A stretch of DNA of 64,000 bases, from NCBI RefSeq assembly GCF_000979455.1, contig NZ_JJOY01000030.1, forward strand, positions 1 to 64,000, written 5' to 3'. The stretch comes from Methanosarcina sp. 2.H.T.1A.6 (GTDB lineage: Archaea > Halobacteriota > Methanosarcinia > Methanosarcinales > Methanosarcinaceae). Below the pieces are notes generated by a model. That model did not search any database and was not told where the DNA came from. It saw nothing but the letters and a program-made list of their open reading frames with translations. A program made the translations under genes and the position numbers. Shown in pieces: positions 8,074 to 17,966 of the stretch (the stretch's first letter is position 1; every line of letters begins with the position of its first letter).

Positions 8074-9885
8074 TCACATTTCAAACCTTGTCATAACTCC
8101 ATGAAGCTCATCAGCAGGAAGCCTGTAGAACTGGACAAACGACGGGGATAGTTTCTTTATTACGGAAAAAGTTTTCCATATTAAATTACTGGTAAATATG
8201 TCTTCGATTCCGTAAAAAATTGTTTTTTCAGTAACTCCATTGTCTTTCAGAATTTGTTCCACATCAATAATTTCCATGTAACCCATCTTTATTTCAAATA
8301 ACCTCAATCCTTTTGCCAATTCTTTTGTGAACGAGCTCTCGACTCCAAATGGACTGTCTGACTTAATAATTGAAATAAAAATGTTATTTTCATAAATAAT
8401 GTTATTCCTGAACATTACGTGGGAAATGTATTGAGGGATTCTGTTTATGTCTCGTGAAAAGAAAAGGGCAGTTCCACTGATTTTATTTTCGGTGGTATAT
8501 ACCTTATTATATTTTTCAAGGAAATCCTCAAATTTAGCGGGCTTCATCAGTTCATAAAGCTTTTTTTGCCCGGAAGTGTATATAACTATAAGAGCAAAGA
8601 CAACAGCTGCTATAATAACGGACCAGTAACCTCCATGCGGTATTTTATAGGTATTTGAGAGGAGGAATACTATGTCGATGAATGTTATAAATAGCGAAAT
8701 AATAACCTTTGACGTCTGTTTTTTGTGATAAAATATCGAAGTCATCAACATACCCGTAATCGTCATGGTCCCGGTAACTGCCAGTCCATATGCAGCCGCA
8801 AGTTTGCTCGATTCTTTAAACACAAATATCATGCATAATACGGAAATAAGGAGCATCCAATTTATCGCACTTATATATATCTGTGACTTTAATTCCCCGG
8901 ATGTATAATCTATTTTTAACATTGGCATTATTCGGGTCGTTATTCCCTGATAAACTATTGAGAACACGCCGCTAATCATAGCCTGAGAGGCAATAATCGT
9001 AGCTATGATGCTCAGGATAAGGAATGGAATAAATATAATATGTGCCTGATGATTGATCATCTCAAATAAAACATTTTTAGAATCAGGATTTCTAATAAGG
9101 AATGCTCCCTGCCCAAGATAATTGAAAACCAATGCGAAAAATATCAACTTCCAGGCTTTTAAGATAGGCTCTCTCCCAAGATGACCCATATCAGCATATA
9201 ATGCCTCTCCACCGGTACAACAAAGAGTAACTTCAGATAATACAAAGAAGCCTACAAGTCCGTTATGTGAGAGAAAGTCAATAGCATAATACGGATTTAT
9301 AGCCTTTAATACAGCCGGGGTATAAAATATTGAGGCAATACCTGAAACTGCAAGAGCTAAAAACCAGACAACCATTATTGGTCCAAATGCCCATGCAATT
9401 TTTTCAGATCCTTTATTCTGGAAGGAAAAAAGGCCTATTGCAATCAGGCTGGCAATTAACATAAGAGTACCCTGTCCTATATTTTCAAATCCGGAAATAA
9501 TGCGTACTCCCTCAACGGCACTCAGTATGCTTATTGCAGGCGTAATTACTCCGTCCCCAAGAAGGAACGAAGTCCCAATATAGGCCAATATCGTAATTAA
9601 AGAAACATTTCTACTTGATTTCAGCAGGGGAATAAGGATCTCTTTTAAGACTATAGTGCCTCCTTCTCCTTTTTTTCCCAAGCTCATAGCAAGCCAGGCA
9701 TATTCCATAGTCACCAGTATAATAAGTGTCCAGATGATTAAAGATAAAACTCCTATTACGTGAACTTCCGTAGGTCTTGTGAGAAGGAATATAACTGTAA
9801 GGGTATAGATGGGACTTGTCCCGATATCTCCAAAGACAAGACCCATAGAGTTTACTATTCCCCTGAAATCGGATTTTGAAAACAT
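8074..9885 (-). CDS. kup: Kup-type potassium uptake protein
   Basis: A 603-residue integral membrane protein of the KUP/HAK/KT family, which imports K+ with protons. The N-terminus has the family signature GLVFGDIGTSPIYTL, and GGEALYADMGHLG lies near residue 225. About twelve hydrophobic segments occupy residues 15-450 and a soluble C-terminal domain follows, as in bacterial Kup. Length is normal. An AGGAG site lies seven bases before the ATG. No regulatory gene is adjacent. Its promoter region holds three 30-base repeats shared with the divergent MATE gene. Family assignment is firm; transport in this organism is inferred. Confidence 0.95.
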   Translation of the reverse strand: MFSKSDFRGIVNSMGLVFGDIGTSPIYTLTVIFLLTRPTEVHVIGVLSLIIWTLIILVTMEYAWLAMSLGKKGEGGTIVLKEILIPLLKSSRNVSLITILAYIGTSFLLGDGVITPAISILSAVEGVRIISGFENIGQGTLMLIASLIAIGLFSFQNKGSEKIAWAFGPIMVVWFLALAVSGIASIFYTPAVLKAINPYYAIDFLSHNGLVGFFVLSEVTLCCTGGEALYADMGHLGREPILKAWKLIFFALVFNYLGQGAFLIRNPDSKNVLFEMINHQAHIIFIPFLILSIIATIIASQAMISGVFSIVYQGITTRIMPMLKIDYTSGELKSQIYISAINWMLLISVLCMIFVFKESSKLAAAYGLAVTGTMTITGMLMTSIFYHKKQTSKVIISLFITFIDIVFLLSNTYKIPHGGYWSVIIAAVVFALIVIYTSGQKKLYELMKPAKFEDFLEKYNKVYTTENKISGTALFFSRDINRIPQYISHVMFRNNIIYENNIFISIIKSDSPFGVESSFTKELAKGLRLFEIKMGYMEIIDVEQILKDNGVTEKTIFYGIEDIFTSNLIWKTFSVIKKLSPSFVQFYRLPADELHGVMTRFEM

Positions 9886-10443
9886 AATCTATCTCCTATT
9901 TGTTCCGGGAATTTTTGGCAAAAAGTATGATTTGGGATGAAAGGTTATAGGTACTTGAATCCTGTGGCAACAAATCAGGATTTTACTTTGCCCAAAAAGA
10001 GTGAAAAGGAATTGAATTTACAGATTTTTTAACTCTCCAATTTCCCGTTTTCATTTAAAATTCGTTTCTATCTTTTGATTTTCAGCTTTTTATTTAATTA
10101 ATTTAAAGTAAATATTGATTTATAATAAAGCATGTGCTGAAAATTACTTTTTCATATATAAAGATCTTGACCCATTATCCCGAAAAATCGATATTAGCCA
10201 GTGATCAAGCCGATTAATTGATATTGAACAGTGATCAAGCTGATTAATCGATATTAGACAGTGATCAAGCCGATTAATCGAATTTAATTAATCTAATCCA
10301 CAAAATATGTTTCTCAGGTTCGTACTTTTTATCCCTGCATCTGGAAAGTAAGTAAAAAACATTTTACTGCGAATAAGAAAATGTAAAAGGCAGAGAGATC
10401 AAAGAAGAATAGAATAAAAAATATGTGATAGAATGAAAAATAT
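9886..10443. other. divergent kup/MATE promoter region
   Basis: This AT-rich 558-base region contains the likely promoters of kup (-) and the first MATE gene (+), and the 30-base tandem repeat listed separately. I see no open frame or RNA gene in it. Confidence 0.5.
10188..10277. repeat. 30-base tandem repeat, three copies
   Basis: Three direct units begin at 10188, 10218 and 10248. Each reads approximately TCGATATTAGCCAGTGATCA followed by AGCCGATTAA, and contains the palindrome TGATCA. There are no spacers, so it is not a CRISPR array. It is the only tandem array in the window placed between two divergent 5' ends, so a regulator binding site is possible. Confidence 0.9.
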
Positions 10444-11940
10444 ATGAGTCAAAAAACGGCGGGAAAAATGAGCAAGGAACCGGCAGAAGAAAAATGGAAC
10501 ACCGGAGAGAAAGAGGCAAATGAAAGCAGGAATGAGATGAAAAAAACAGAAGTCCTCACACATCAAAAAGTTACGGAAGGTGTGGATGTCCTCCTCGGAG
10601 ACCCTAAAAAAGCCGTGGTCAAGCTCTCAATTCCTATTATAGTTGCAATGTCCGTACAGACCATCTACAGCCTGACCGATACTTTCTGGGTTGCAGGTCT
10701 TGGTGCGGATGCCCTTGCTGCAGTCGGGTTTGCCTTTCCTTTTTTCGTAATCCAGATGGCGCTTACGGGCGGCCTTGGAGTTGGAGGAGGAGCTGCGGTT
10801 TCCCGGCGGATAGGGGCAAGGGACAAGGCAGGCGTGGATAACGTTGCAGTGCATACCTTCGTGATAATGTTCATCCTCACAGTTGCCCTTACCGTGCTCG
10901 CCCTTGCCTTTGTAAAAGACCTCTTTGTGTACAGTGGGGCCGGAGATACAACCGGATTAGGGGTTTCATATGCCCGGGTTATCTTTGCAGGCAGTTTTGT
11001 GTTCTTTTTTACAAACGTTGCAAACTCCATTCTCAGGAGCGAAGGGGACTCAAAGCGGGCAATGCAGTCCATGATCCTGGGGTCTGTCCTGAACATAGTG
11101 CTTGACCCAATTTTCATCTATACACTGGGGCTTGGGGTTGCAGGAGCTGCTCTTGCGACTGTGATTTCTTTTGCCAGCTCGGGCCTGCTGATGTTTTACT
11201 GGTTTTTTATCAAGAAGGACACATACATCTCATTTAGGTTCCACTCCTTCAAATTCGACAGGGCCATCGTCCGGGACATCTTCAGGGTCGGAATACCGTC
11301 ATCAGTCGAGCAGGTCGCTCTGGCAATGACCGCCCTCCTCATGAACCTGATAATTGTCAATGTCAGCAGCACCGATGGGGTTGCAATCTACGCCACTGGC
11401 TGGAGAGTAGCAAGCATTGCGGTTGCTCCCTTGATAGGAATTTCAGTTTCCTTGGTCTCGATTAGCGGAGCTGCCTTCGGAGAGCTGAACTTCAAAAAAG
11501 CCCGGCAAGCCCTTATTTATGCAACAGAAATAGGCTTTCTGGTAGAAGCCGCCATAGGCATTGCTGTATTCGCATTTGCCCCGCAGATTGCAGCCATTTT
11601 CACCCAGGCAGAAACTGCCGCCCGTATCGCTCCGGAACTAACAAGGCTCCTGAAAATTATGACCGTATTCTATCCGGCGGTTGCCTTCGGAATACTCTCT
11701 GCCTCTCTTCTCCAGGGTGCAGGAAAAGGTACAAGCGCCCTTATTGCAACTCTTCTCCGGAGCCTTATAATGACTCCCCTCTTTGCCTTGCTCTTTGCCT
11801 ATGAATTCGGCTGGGGGCTTACCGGAGTCTGGTGGGGGCTGGTTGCGGGTACGGTTATCGGGTCGGTGATTACTTTTGTCTGGGCCCAGTTCTATCTGAG
11901 ACGTATGATCCATGCTACAAAACCCGAGGAAAAATGTTGA
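10444..11940 (+). CDS. MATE family efflux transporter (copy 1)
   Basis: A 498-residue membrane protein of the multidrug and toxin extrusion family, with about twelve hydrophobic segments from residue 55 on. Typical motifs are IVAMSVQTIYSLTDTFWVAG and GAAVSRRIGARDKAG in the first half and the related pseudo-repeat in the second. Such pumps export cationic or organic compounds using Na+ or H+. The first 45 residues are hydrophilic and poorly conserved, so the real start may be one of several downstream Met codons. It is clearly paralogous to the MATE gene at 13346, with MarR and TrmB-like regulators between the two, which suggests a regulated efflux cluster. The substrate is unknown. Confidence 0.9.
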   Translation: MSQKTAGKMSKEPAEEKWNTGEKEANESRNEMKKTEVLTHQKVTEGVDVLLGDPKKAVVKLSIPIIVAMSVQTIYSLTDTFWVAGLGADALAAVGFAFPFFVIQMALTGGLGVGGGAAVSRRIGARDKAGVDNVAVHTFVIMFILTVALTVLALAFVKDLFVYSGAGDTTGLGVSYARVIFAGSFVFFFTNVANSILRSEGDSKRAMQSMILGSVLNIVLDPIFIYTLGLGVAGAALATVISFASSGLLMFYWFFIKKDTYISFRFHSFKFDRAIVRDIFRVGIPSSVEQVALAMTALLMNLIIVNVSSTDGVAIYATGWRVASIAVAPLIGISVSLVSISGAAFGELNFKKARQALIYATEIGFLVEAAIGIAVFAFAPQIAAIFTQAETAARIAPELTRLLKIMTVFYPAVAFGILSASLLQGAGKGTSALIATLLRSLIMTPLFALLFAYEFGWGLTGVWWGLVAGTVIGSVITFVWAQFYLRRMIHATKPEEKC

Positions 11941-12318
11941 TTACGTAAGAATGCCTGATACTCGCAGATATCTTCGATTATCAGATCATAAAATATAAAT
12001 AAAACCTATTCAGTATTTAGTTTGAAATCGAACAGTACGAAAAGTAGATAGTAAGATTAAAGACAGTCATGATTCGGATGATAAATATAAATTAAAACCC
12101 AGTCAAACCCGATAAGCTTCGATAAACCCAACAAAAAAAGTCAAACCCGATAAGATCGGGAAAACACCCGCCAGAAACCAGTCAGAAGATTGAATCAAGC
12201 ACGCCTCGCAAAACAGATCTTCTGGATCAAAAACGCCTCACAAATAGATCCATGGCTACTATCCCTGGCTTTATCATCCGGATCAGGACTGGAAAAAAGC
12301 ACCTCACTGTGATAACCA
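11941..12318. other. spacer with short degenerate direct repeats
   Basis: Two short direct repeats are visible: AGTCAAACCCGATAAG (near 12100 and 12140) and a pair around ACGCCTC (near 12200 and 12230). No gene is visible. The promoter of the MarR gene probably lies in the right part. Confidence 0.45.
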
Positions 12319-12777
12319 ATGAAAGAAGAAATAATAAAAGAGACGGTAAAACTTCAGTTTGAGATGATCCATCTCTTCCATAAAAATTTTGCCAAAACTT
12401 TTCACCAGGCAGGAAATAGCCCATACAGTCTTAACAAGAATCAAAATAAAGCTATCCTGATTATAGGTTCAGTAGGTGAGATAATGCCTACGACTCTTGG
12501 GAAATGCCTGGACCTTCAGAAAGGGAGCCTGACCAGCATGATCGATGCTCTGGAAAGAGAAGAGCTTGTCTTCAGAAAAGGAGATCCGGGGGACCGCAGA
12601 AAGACCCTGATTTCACTTACGGAAAAAGGAAAGGTTTACAGGGACTGGTTCACAGAGGAACTTGAAAAAAGTGTATCTGAAGTCCTTAACAGGCTTGCTG
12701 AAGAAGATATTGCAGCCTACAAGGAAAGCCTGAAGACAATGCTTGGTACACTGAAGGAACTGGATGGAAGTACCTGA
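12319..12777 (+). CDS. MarR family transcriptional regulator
   Basis: A 152-residue winged-helix protein with the usual MarR length. The helix-turn-helix lies near residues 55-80 (TTLGKCLDLQKGSLTSMIDAL), followed by the wing with the family signature GDPGDRRKTLISLTEKG (92-108). Long N- and C-terminal helices provide the dimer interface. MarR proteins usually repress neighbouring transporter genes until a small ligand binds. Here it stands between two MATE pumps and is the obvious candidate regulator of one or both (inference). The upstream ribosome binding site is weak. Confidence 0.9.
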   Translation: MKEEIIKETVKLQFEMIHLFHKNFAKTFHQAGNSPYSLNKNQNKAILIIGSVGEIMPTTLGKCLDLQKGSLTSMIDALEREELVFRKGDPGDRRKTLISLTEKGKVYRDWFTEELEKSVSEVLNRLAEEDIAAYKESLKTMLGTLKELDGST

Positions 12778-12828
12778 AAAGGAAAAGCCCCGGACCCCGG
12801 GAAACGATACTGGATGCTGAGGTCTGAA

Positions 12829-13158
12829 ATGTACACGGAGCTCATAGGCAAACTGAAGAAACTCGGATTCACAGAAAACGAGGCGAAGATCTATTTGGGA
12901 CTCCTCAGCATAGGTGAGGCGACAGCAAGGGAAATCCATGAATTTACGCACGTTCCCAGGCCAAAGATTTATGCTACGCTGGAGAGAATGTCAAAAAAGA
13001 AGTATGTGGAAGTCATCGAAGGAACTCCAGCATATTTCAAGTGCATTAGTCCGGAGCAGCTGACCGAAAGGCTTAGAGACGAATTTCTTTTCTCCCTGAA
13101 TGAAACATTGAAGGAACTTAATTCTGCAGGTTACGGGATAAAAAACAGGTTCATTTAA
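12829..13158 (+). CDS. TrmB-type DNA-binding protein (short form)
   Basis: A 109-residue protein equal to the N-terminal winged-helix domain of the archaeal TrmB family: KLGFTENEAKIYLGLLS, then AREIHEFTHVPRPKIYATLE as the recognition helix region. The ligand-binding domain of full TrmB regulators (230 residues or more) is absent, so it either works as a small DNA-binding protein or is a truncated gene. The ATG at 12829 is preferred because GAGGT lies five bases upstream; an ATG at 12814 is also in frame. It follows the MarR gene by 51 bases and precedes the second MATE gene, so co-transcription is likely. Confidence 0.85.
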   Translation: MYTELIGKLKKLGFTENEAKIYLGLLSIGEATAREIHEFTHVPRPKIYATLERMSKKKYVEVIEGTPAYFKCISPEQLTERLRDEFLFSLNETLKELNSAGYGIKNRFI

Positions 13159-13180
13159 TGTTTGATCTGAGTCCCCTGAG

Positions 13181-13320
13181 CTCCTGAAAAAAATTCTATT
13201 CCTGAAAAAGAGGAAAAGGAAAAAAGATTCTATTCTGAGCTCCTGAAAAAGATTCTATTCCTGAAAAAGATTCTATTCCTGAAAAAGATTCCATTCCTGA
13301 AAAAAAGGAAAAGGAAAAAA
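13181..13320. repeat. 18-base tandem repeat array
   Basis: Degenerate copies of an 18-base unit, TTCTATTCCTGAAAAAGA, mixed with GGAAAAGGAAAAAAGA blocks, lie between the TrmB-type gene and the second MATE gene. The array probably lies within the MarR-TrmB-MATE transcript. Confidence 0.8.
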
Positions 13321-13345
13321 GACGTATTAAAAGGAAGATCACGAA

Positions 13346-14782
13346 ATGAAAACCAGAGCAGTCGTAAATTCAAATCCCGTCAATCCTGAAAAAAGTCCGG
13401 AAACAAGCGGCGTAAAGATCCTTGAAGGAGACCCAAAAAAAGCCATTATCAAACTTGCGGTCCCGATGATTGTTGCGATGTCCGTCCAGACCATTTACCA
13501 GCTGGTAGATACTTTCTGGGTTTCAGGGCTTGGAGCGGATGCGCTTGCTGCAATGGGCTTCGTATTTCCTTTCTTTTTCATAAGCATGGCTTTATCCAAC
13601 GGGCTGGGTATAGGGGGAGGAGCAGCCATCTCCCGAAAGATTGGAGCACGGGATAAAGCAGGGGCAGACAACGTAGCCGTACATACGATTATAATGATGC
13701 TGTTTCTCGTTCTGATATTTACCATACCATTCTATGTTTTTGCCCCCCAGATCTTCACTCTGGCAGGAGCAGGAAAAACAACCGATCTTGCAGTAGCTTA
13801 CGCAAGGGTGATATTCCTCGGGAGCTTAGTAGTTTTTTTTACGAATGTAGCTAACTCCATCCTGAGAGCCGAGGGGGATTCAAAGCGCGCAATGCAGGCA
13901 ATGATCTTTGGCGCAGTCCTGAATATTATCCTTGACCCTATTTTCATATACACCTTAAAGATGGGAATTGCGGGGGCAGCCTGGGCGACCCTGCTGTCTC
14001 TTGCAGTCTCTTCGGTTATGATGCTGAACTGGCTCTTTTTCAGGAAGGATACTTTCGTTTCCTTCGATTTTAAAGACTTCAGCTTTGAAAGAAATATTGT
14101 AAATGACATCTTCAGGATTACAATCCCCGCCTCCGCCCAGCAGCTTTCTATGTCATTATCCATGCTTGTACTCAACCTTATTATTGTAAAAGTAAGCAAT
14201 ACCGACGGAGTTGCTGTCTACTCTACTGGCTGGCGGATTGCAACAATTGCAATTGCTCCCCTTATAGGGATTGCAACAGCTGTAGTTTCGGTTTCAGGAG
14301 CCGCTTTCGGAGCAAAGGACTTTGAAAAAGCAGAAATTGCCCACACCTATGCAATAAAACTGGGCCTCCTCATCGAAAGTGTGGTTGCTGTATTTACGTT
14401 TATTTTTGCCCCGCAGATTGCAGCAATTTTCACGCAGACAGCAGAAGCCGCCCATATAGCGCCAGACCTCACCCACTTCCTGCGTGTGATCTGTATCTTC
14501 TACCCGTCAGTTTCTCTCGGAATGCTCTCGACATCTTTTTTCCAGGGAGCAGGAAAAGGCATGAGTGCGCTTACCGCAAACCTCCTGAGAACCATAGTAT
14601 TTACCCCGATCTTTGCAGCCTTTTTCGCCTTCAATCTGGATATGGGCCAGGTAGGTGCCTGGTGGGGAATTGTCGTAGGGAACGGAATCGGAGCCGGAAT
14701 AACCTTTGTCTGGGCAAGGCTCTACCTCAACACAATTCTGAAAACAGGATCTTTGAACAAACCTCTGGAACAGGGAGTTTGA
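13346..14782 (+). CDS. MATE family efflux transporter (copy 2)
   Basis: A 478-residue, twelve-segment MATE transporter. It aligns along its whole length with the protein at 10444, sharing blocks such as IVAMSVQTIY, GLGADALAA, GAAxSRKIGARDKAG, FTNVANSILRxEGDSKRAMQ and the AGAA and GAWWG regions. A tandem duplication within this lineage is the simplest explanation. The N-terminal extension is shorter (about 28 residues before LEGDPKKA). AAAGGAAGATC before the ATG gives a clear ribosome binding site. Export of a toxic or osmotic compound is inferred; the substrate is unknown. Confidence 0.9.
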   Translation: MKTRAVVNSNPVNPEKSPETSGVKILEGDPKKAIIKLAVPMIVAMSVQTIYQLVDTFWVSGLGADALAAMGFVFPFFFISMALSNGLGIGGGAAISRKIGARDKAGADNVAVHTIIMMLFLVLIFTIPFYVFAPQIFTLAGAGKTTDLAVAYARVIFLGSLVVFFTNVANSILRAEGDSKRAMQAMIFGAVLNIILDPIFIYTLKMGIAGAAWATLLSLAVSSVMMLNWLFFRKDTFVSFDFKDFSFERNIVNDIFRITIPASAQQLSMSLSMLVLNLIIVKVSNTDGVAVYSTGWRIATIAIAPLIGIATAVVSVSGAAFGAKDFEKAEIAHTYAIKLGLLIESVVAVFTFIFAPQIAAIFTQTAEAAHIAPDLTHFLRVICIFYPSVSLGMLSTSFFQGAGKGMSALTANLLRTIVFTPIFAAFFAFNLDMGQVGAWWGIVVGNGIGAGITFVWARLYLNTILKTGSLNKPLEQGV

Positions 14783-14973
14783 AAAGATCTTTTGGGGAAG
14801 TAGTTTGAAAAACAAGATATAAACCTGAGAAGCGGAAAAATCCGGAAAAAATAGATAGATAGATAAAATTAGACCATAAAGATAAAAGGCCTGAAGCGAA
14901 GAGATATTAATTCCAGTCAACCGGGTTTTCAGGAAAAAAATACAGCAGACCGTATAAAGTTAAGAGGATCAGT

Positions 14974-15262
14974 ACCAAGCATACGACTGCAGGCATTATA
15001 ATTAATGAGAATGAAAGCGGGCTCAGGGAAGATATTCTGAATCTGCTGGACAGACTTGTTCCTCCTGGAGCCGGGCACAGGCACGACCGGCATAGACAAT
15101 AATGCTGATGCCCATTTCAAAGCCGTGCTGCTCGGAGCAAGCGAAGCCCTGCAAATTGTACATGGAAAACTGGAACTCGGCACCTGGCAGAGCATATTTT
15201 TTGCCGAGATGGACGGCCCAGGGCACAGGATAGTAAATTTGACGATTTTAAAGATAGAATAA
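14974..15262 (+). pseudogene. broken YjbQ/UPF0047 family gene
   Basis: Translated in two frames this is the C-terminal two thirds of a YjbQ (UPF0047) protein. Frame one gives TKHTTAGIIINENESGLRED and then LLDRLVPPGAGHRHDR up to 15090. The next frame gives IDNNADAHFKAVLLGASEAL, then HGKLELGTWQSIFFAEMDGP and a terminal strand. Removing one C at 15091 rejoins the frames as HDRIDNNADAHFK, the expected family sequence. About 45 N-terminal residues are missing and there is no start codon, so it is a true pseudogene and not only a sequencing error. Bacterial YjbQ members are linked to thiamine phosphate metabolism, but the family's role is not settled. Confidence 0.85.
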
Positions 15263-15372
15263 GGAAAGGGAACCCGGACGAGTTAAAATACAGGATCGAA
15301 CCGAAAAGTAGCGCAGAACAGCCAAAGAAAAAAAATGAGAACAATAAAATAATAAAAGAAAAAGAAAGTCCC

Positions 15373-16830
15373 TTAAGGGCTGCCTGAAGAGACTGACTGA
15401 GAAGAGTTTTTAGCCTTACTGAAATCGTCCAGACGGGTCTGTTTTTTTCTGCAGATCTCACCCGGGATTTCTACAGGATATTCACCTGTAAGGCAGCCGA
15501 CACACATGTCGTTCCTATCGCATTCAAGAGCTCTCATAAGCCCTTCAATGCTGAGATAACCGAGAGAATCAGCGTTTATAAGCCCTTCAACCTCTTTTGT
15601 AGTCTTGTACGAGGCGATAAGTTCCTGCCTGGTTGCCATATCGATCCCTAGATAGCAGGGGGCAATAATTGCCGGACTTCCGACCCTTGCATGGACTTCT
15701 GAAGCTCCCGCCTTCCTGACCATATCTATGATACGCCTGGAAGTCGTGCCGCGGACAATACTGTCGTCAACCAGGACTACACGCTTGCCTTTGATGTTAT
15801 CCTGAATGGCGTTCATCTTGAGCCTGACTGCAGTTTCACGCAGGTCCTGTCCCGGAAGAATAAATGTGCGCCCTATGTAGCGGTTCTTCATAAGACCTTC
15901 CAGGTACATGATTTTGGATTCCCTTGCATAGCCGATTGCAGACGTGATTCCCGAGTCAGGGACAGGAGAAACTATATCTGCGTCTACATTATGCTCGCGG
16001 GCAAGCTCCCTTCCGATTCTTTCCCGGACCTTGTAGACGAGTTTACCATCTATGACGGAATCGGGCCTTGCAAAGTAAATGAACTCGAAAACGCAATGTG
16101 CAGGATGGGGCTCACTTGTGAGCTGGTAGCTCTCAAAGCCTGAACCCGTGAAGACCATAACCTCGCCTGGTCTGACGTCTCTAATAAGAGTGCCGTTCAG
16201 AGTATCGATGGCCACGCTCTCCGAAAAAACTCCGTATCCACCGTCAACTTCTCCAAAACAGAGGGGTTTGAAGCCGAAGGAGTCCCTGACAGCATACACA
16301 GTGCCGTTAATGAAGATAACAAGGGAATAAGAGCCAACAAGCTTGCGCATTACGATCCTGATAGACTCGATAGGATCATGTTTTATCAGTTCTTTCACAA
16401 GCAGGTGACCGATAACCTCAGTATCGGAGTCGCTTATAAAAATCCGGCCTTCGTTTTCCAGCTCATCCTTAAGTTCTCTGGCATTTACCAGATTCCCATT
16501 ATGGGCGATGGCAACTGTTCCACCCTTGAAGTTCAGGATAAAAGGCTGACAGTTTTCAATCTTTGACCCGCCAGTCGTGGAGTAGCGGACATGCCCGACT
16601 CCTGCGTTCCCTATGAGATGCCCCAGGGATTCCTTGTTGTACACATCAGGCACAAGCCCCATGCCCTTGATGGACTTAGGAGACGTACCGTCATGCACCA
16701 TTATGCCTGTGGACTCCTGTCCTCTATGCTGGAGGGCATACAGAGCGTAATAAAGCTTGAATGCGACAGCATTTGACTGAGGCCTGTCGTCAGGGAGGAT
16801 TATGCCTGCAACCCCGCATTCTTCTTTCAA
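15373..16830 (-). CDS. purF: amidophosphoribosyltransferase PurF
   Basis: Catalyses the first committed step of purine synthesis: glutamine plus PRPP to phosphoribosylamine. The 485-residue protein has an N-terminal Ntn glutaminase domain with the nucleophile Cys5 after the short propeptide MKEE, and a phosphoribosyltransferase domain with the PRPP motif VVLVDDSIVRGTTSRR (351-366). Cys246, Cys392, Cys443 and Cys446 match the four ligands of the [4Fe-4S] cluster in the Bacillus subtilis-type enzyme, so an oxygen-sensitive cluster is expected. The start is TTG, well supported by GGAGG six bases upstream. It is the third gene after lsm and rpl37e (49-base gap), a common archaeal arrangement. Confidence 0.97.
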   Translation of the reverse strand: MKEECGVAGIILPDDRPQSNAVAFKLYYALYALQHRGQESTGIMVHDGTSPKSIKGMGLVPDVYNKESLGHLIGNAGVGHVRYSTTGGSKIENCQPFILNFKGGTVAIAHNGNLVNARELKDELENEGRIFISDSDTEVIGHLLVKELIKHDPIESIRIVMRKLVGSYSLVIFINGTVYAVRDSFGFKPLCFGEVDGGYGVFSESVAIDTLNGTLIRDVRPGEVMVFTGSGFESYQLTSEPHPAHCVFEFIYFARPDSVIDGKLVYKVRERIGRELAREHNVDADIVSPVPDSGITSAIGYARESKIMYLEGLMKNRYIGRTFILPGQDLRETAVRLKMNAIQDNIKGKRVVLVDDSIVRGTTSRRIIDMVRKAGASEVHARVGSPAIIAPCYLGIDMATRQELIASYKTTKEVEGLINADSLGYLSIEGLMRALECDRNDMCVGCLTGEYPVEIPGEICRKKQTRLDDFSKAKNSSQSVSSGSP

Positions 16831-16879
16831 TCTTAACCTCCGGTGCAGGTAAAAAATAAAGAAAATTGAGCAGGAAAGT

Positions 16880-17050
16880 TTAATACTTGCACTTTGCCTG
16901 CCATTTGTAAGATCTCATGCGGGTTGTTTTTCCGAAACCGCATGAAGTACACTCTTTTGTATGTATGTTTAATGAAACGCTGCCGCATCTTCTGCATTTG
17001 GCGTGAGTGCGCTTCTGTCTTTTTCCCATTGATGCCGTGCCTTTACTCAT
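16880..17050 (-). CDS. rpl37e: 50S ribosomal protein L37e
   Basis: A 56-residue protein: [20 protein letters not shown], then [20 protein letters not shown], ending in YKWQAKCKY. This is the zinc-binding ribosomal protein L37e, with the CxxC...CxxC zinc finger (Cys19, Cys22, Cys34, Cys37) and the basic RNA-binding N-terminus. AAGGAG lies seven bases before the ATG. It lies between the LSm gene and purF on the same strand, which is the standard archaeal lsm-rpl37e pair. Length is normal for the family. Confidence 0.97.
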   Translation of the reverse strand: MSKGTASMGKRQKRTHAKCRRCGSVSLNIHTKECTSCGFGKTTRMRSYKWQAKCKY

Positions 17051-17196
17051 TCCTAGATCTCCTTATAAAAATCAACTTATTAGTGTGTGATATTCGATAA
17101 TTCGAAGCAATTTTGTTTTTTGGAATTAATTCTCAGTCATACAGATTCTGCTGCTCACCGAGGTTTAACGTTAATAGATGAAGTGCTTGATATAGA

Positions 17197-17966
<770 letters not shown>

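Noticed and set aside
10188-10277. Possible CRISPR array
   Set aside because: Repeats are adjacent with no spacers. No other region shows repeat-spacer order or cas genes.
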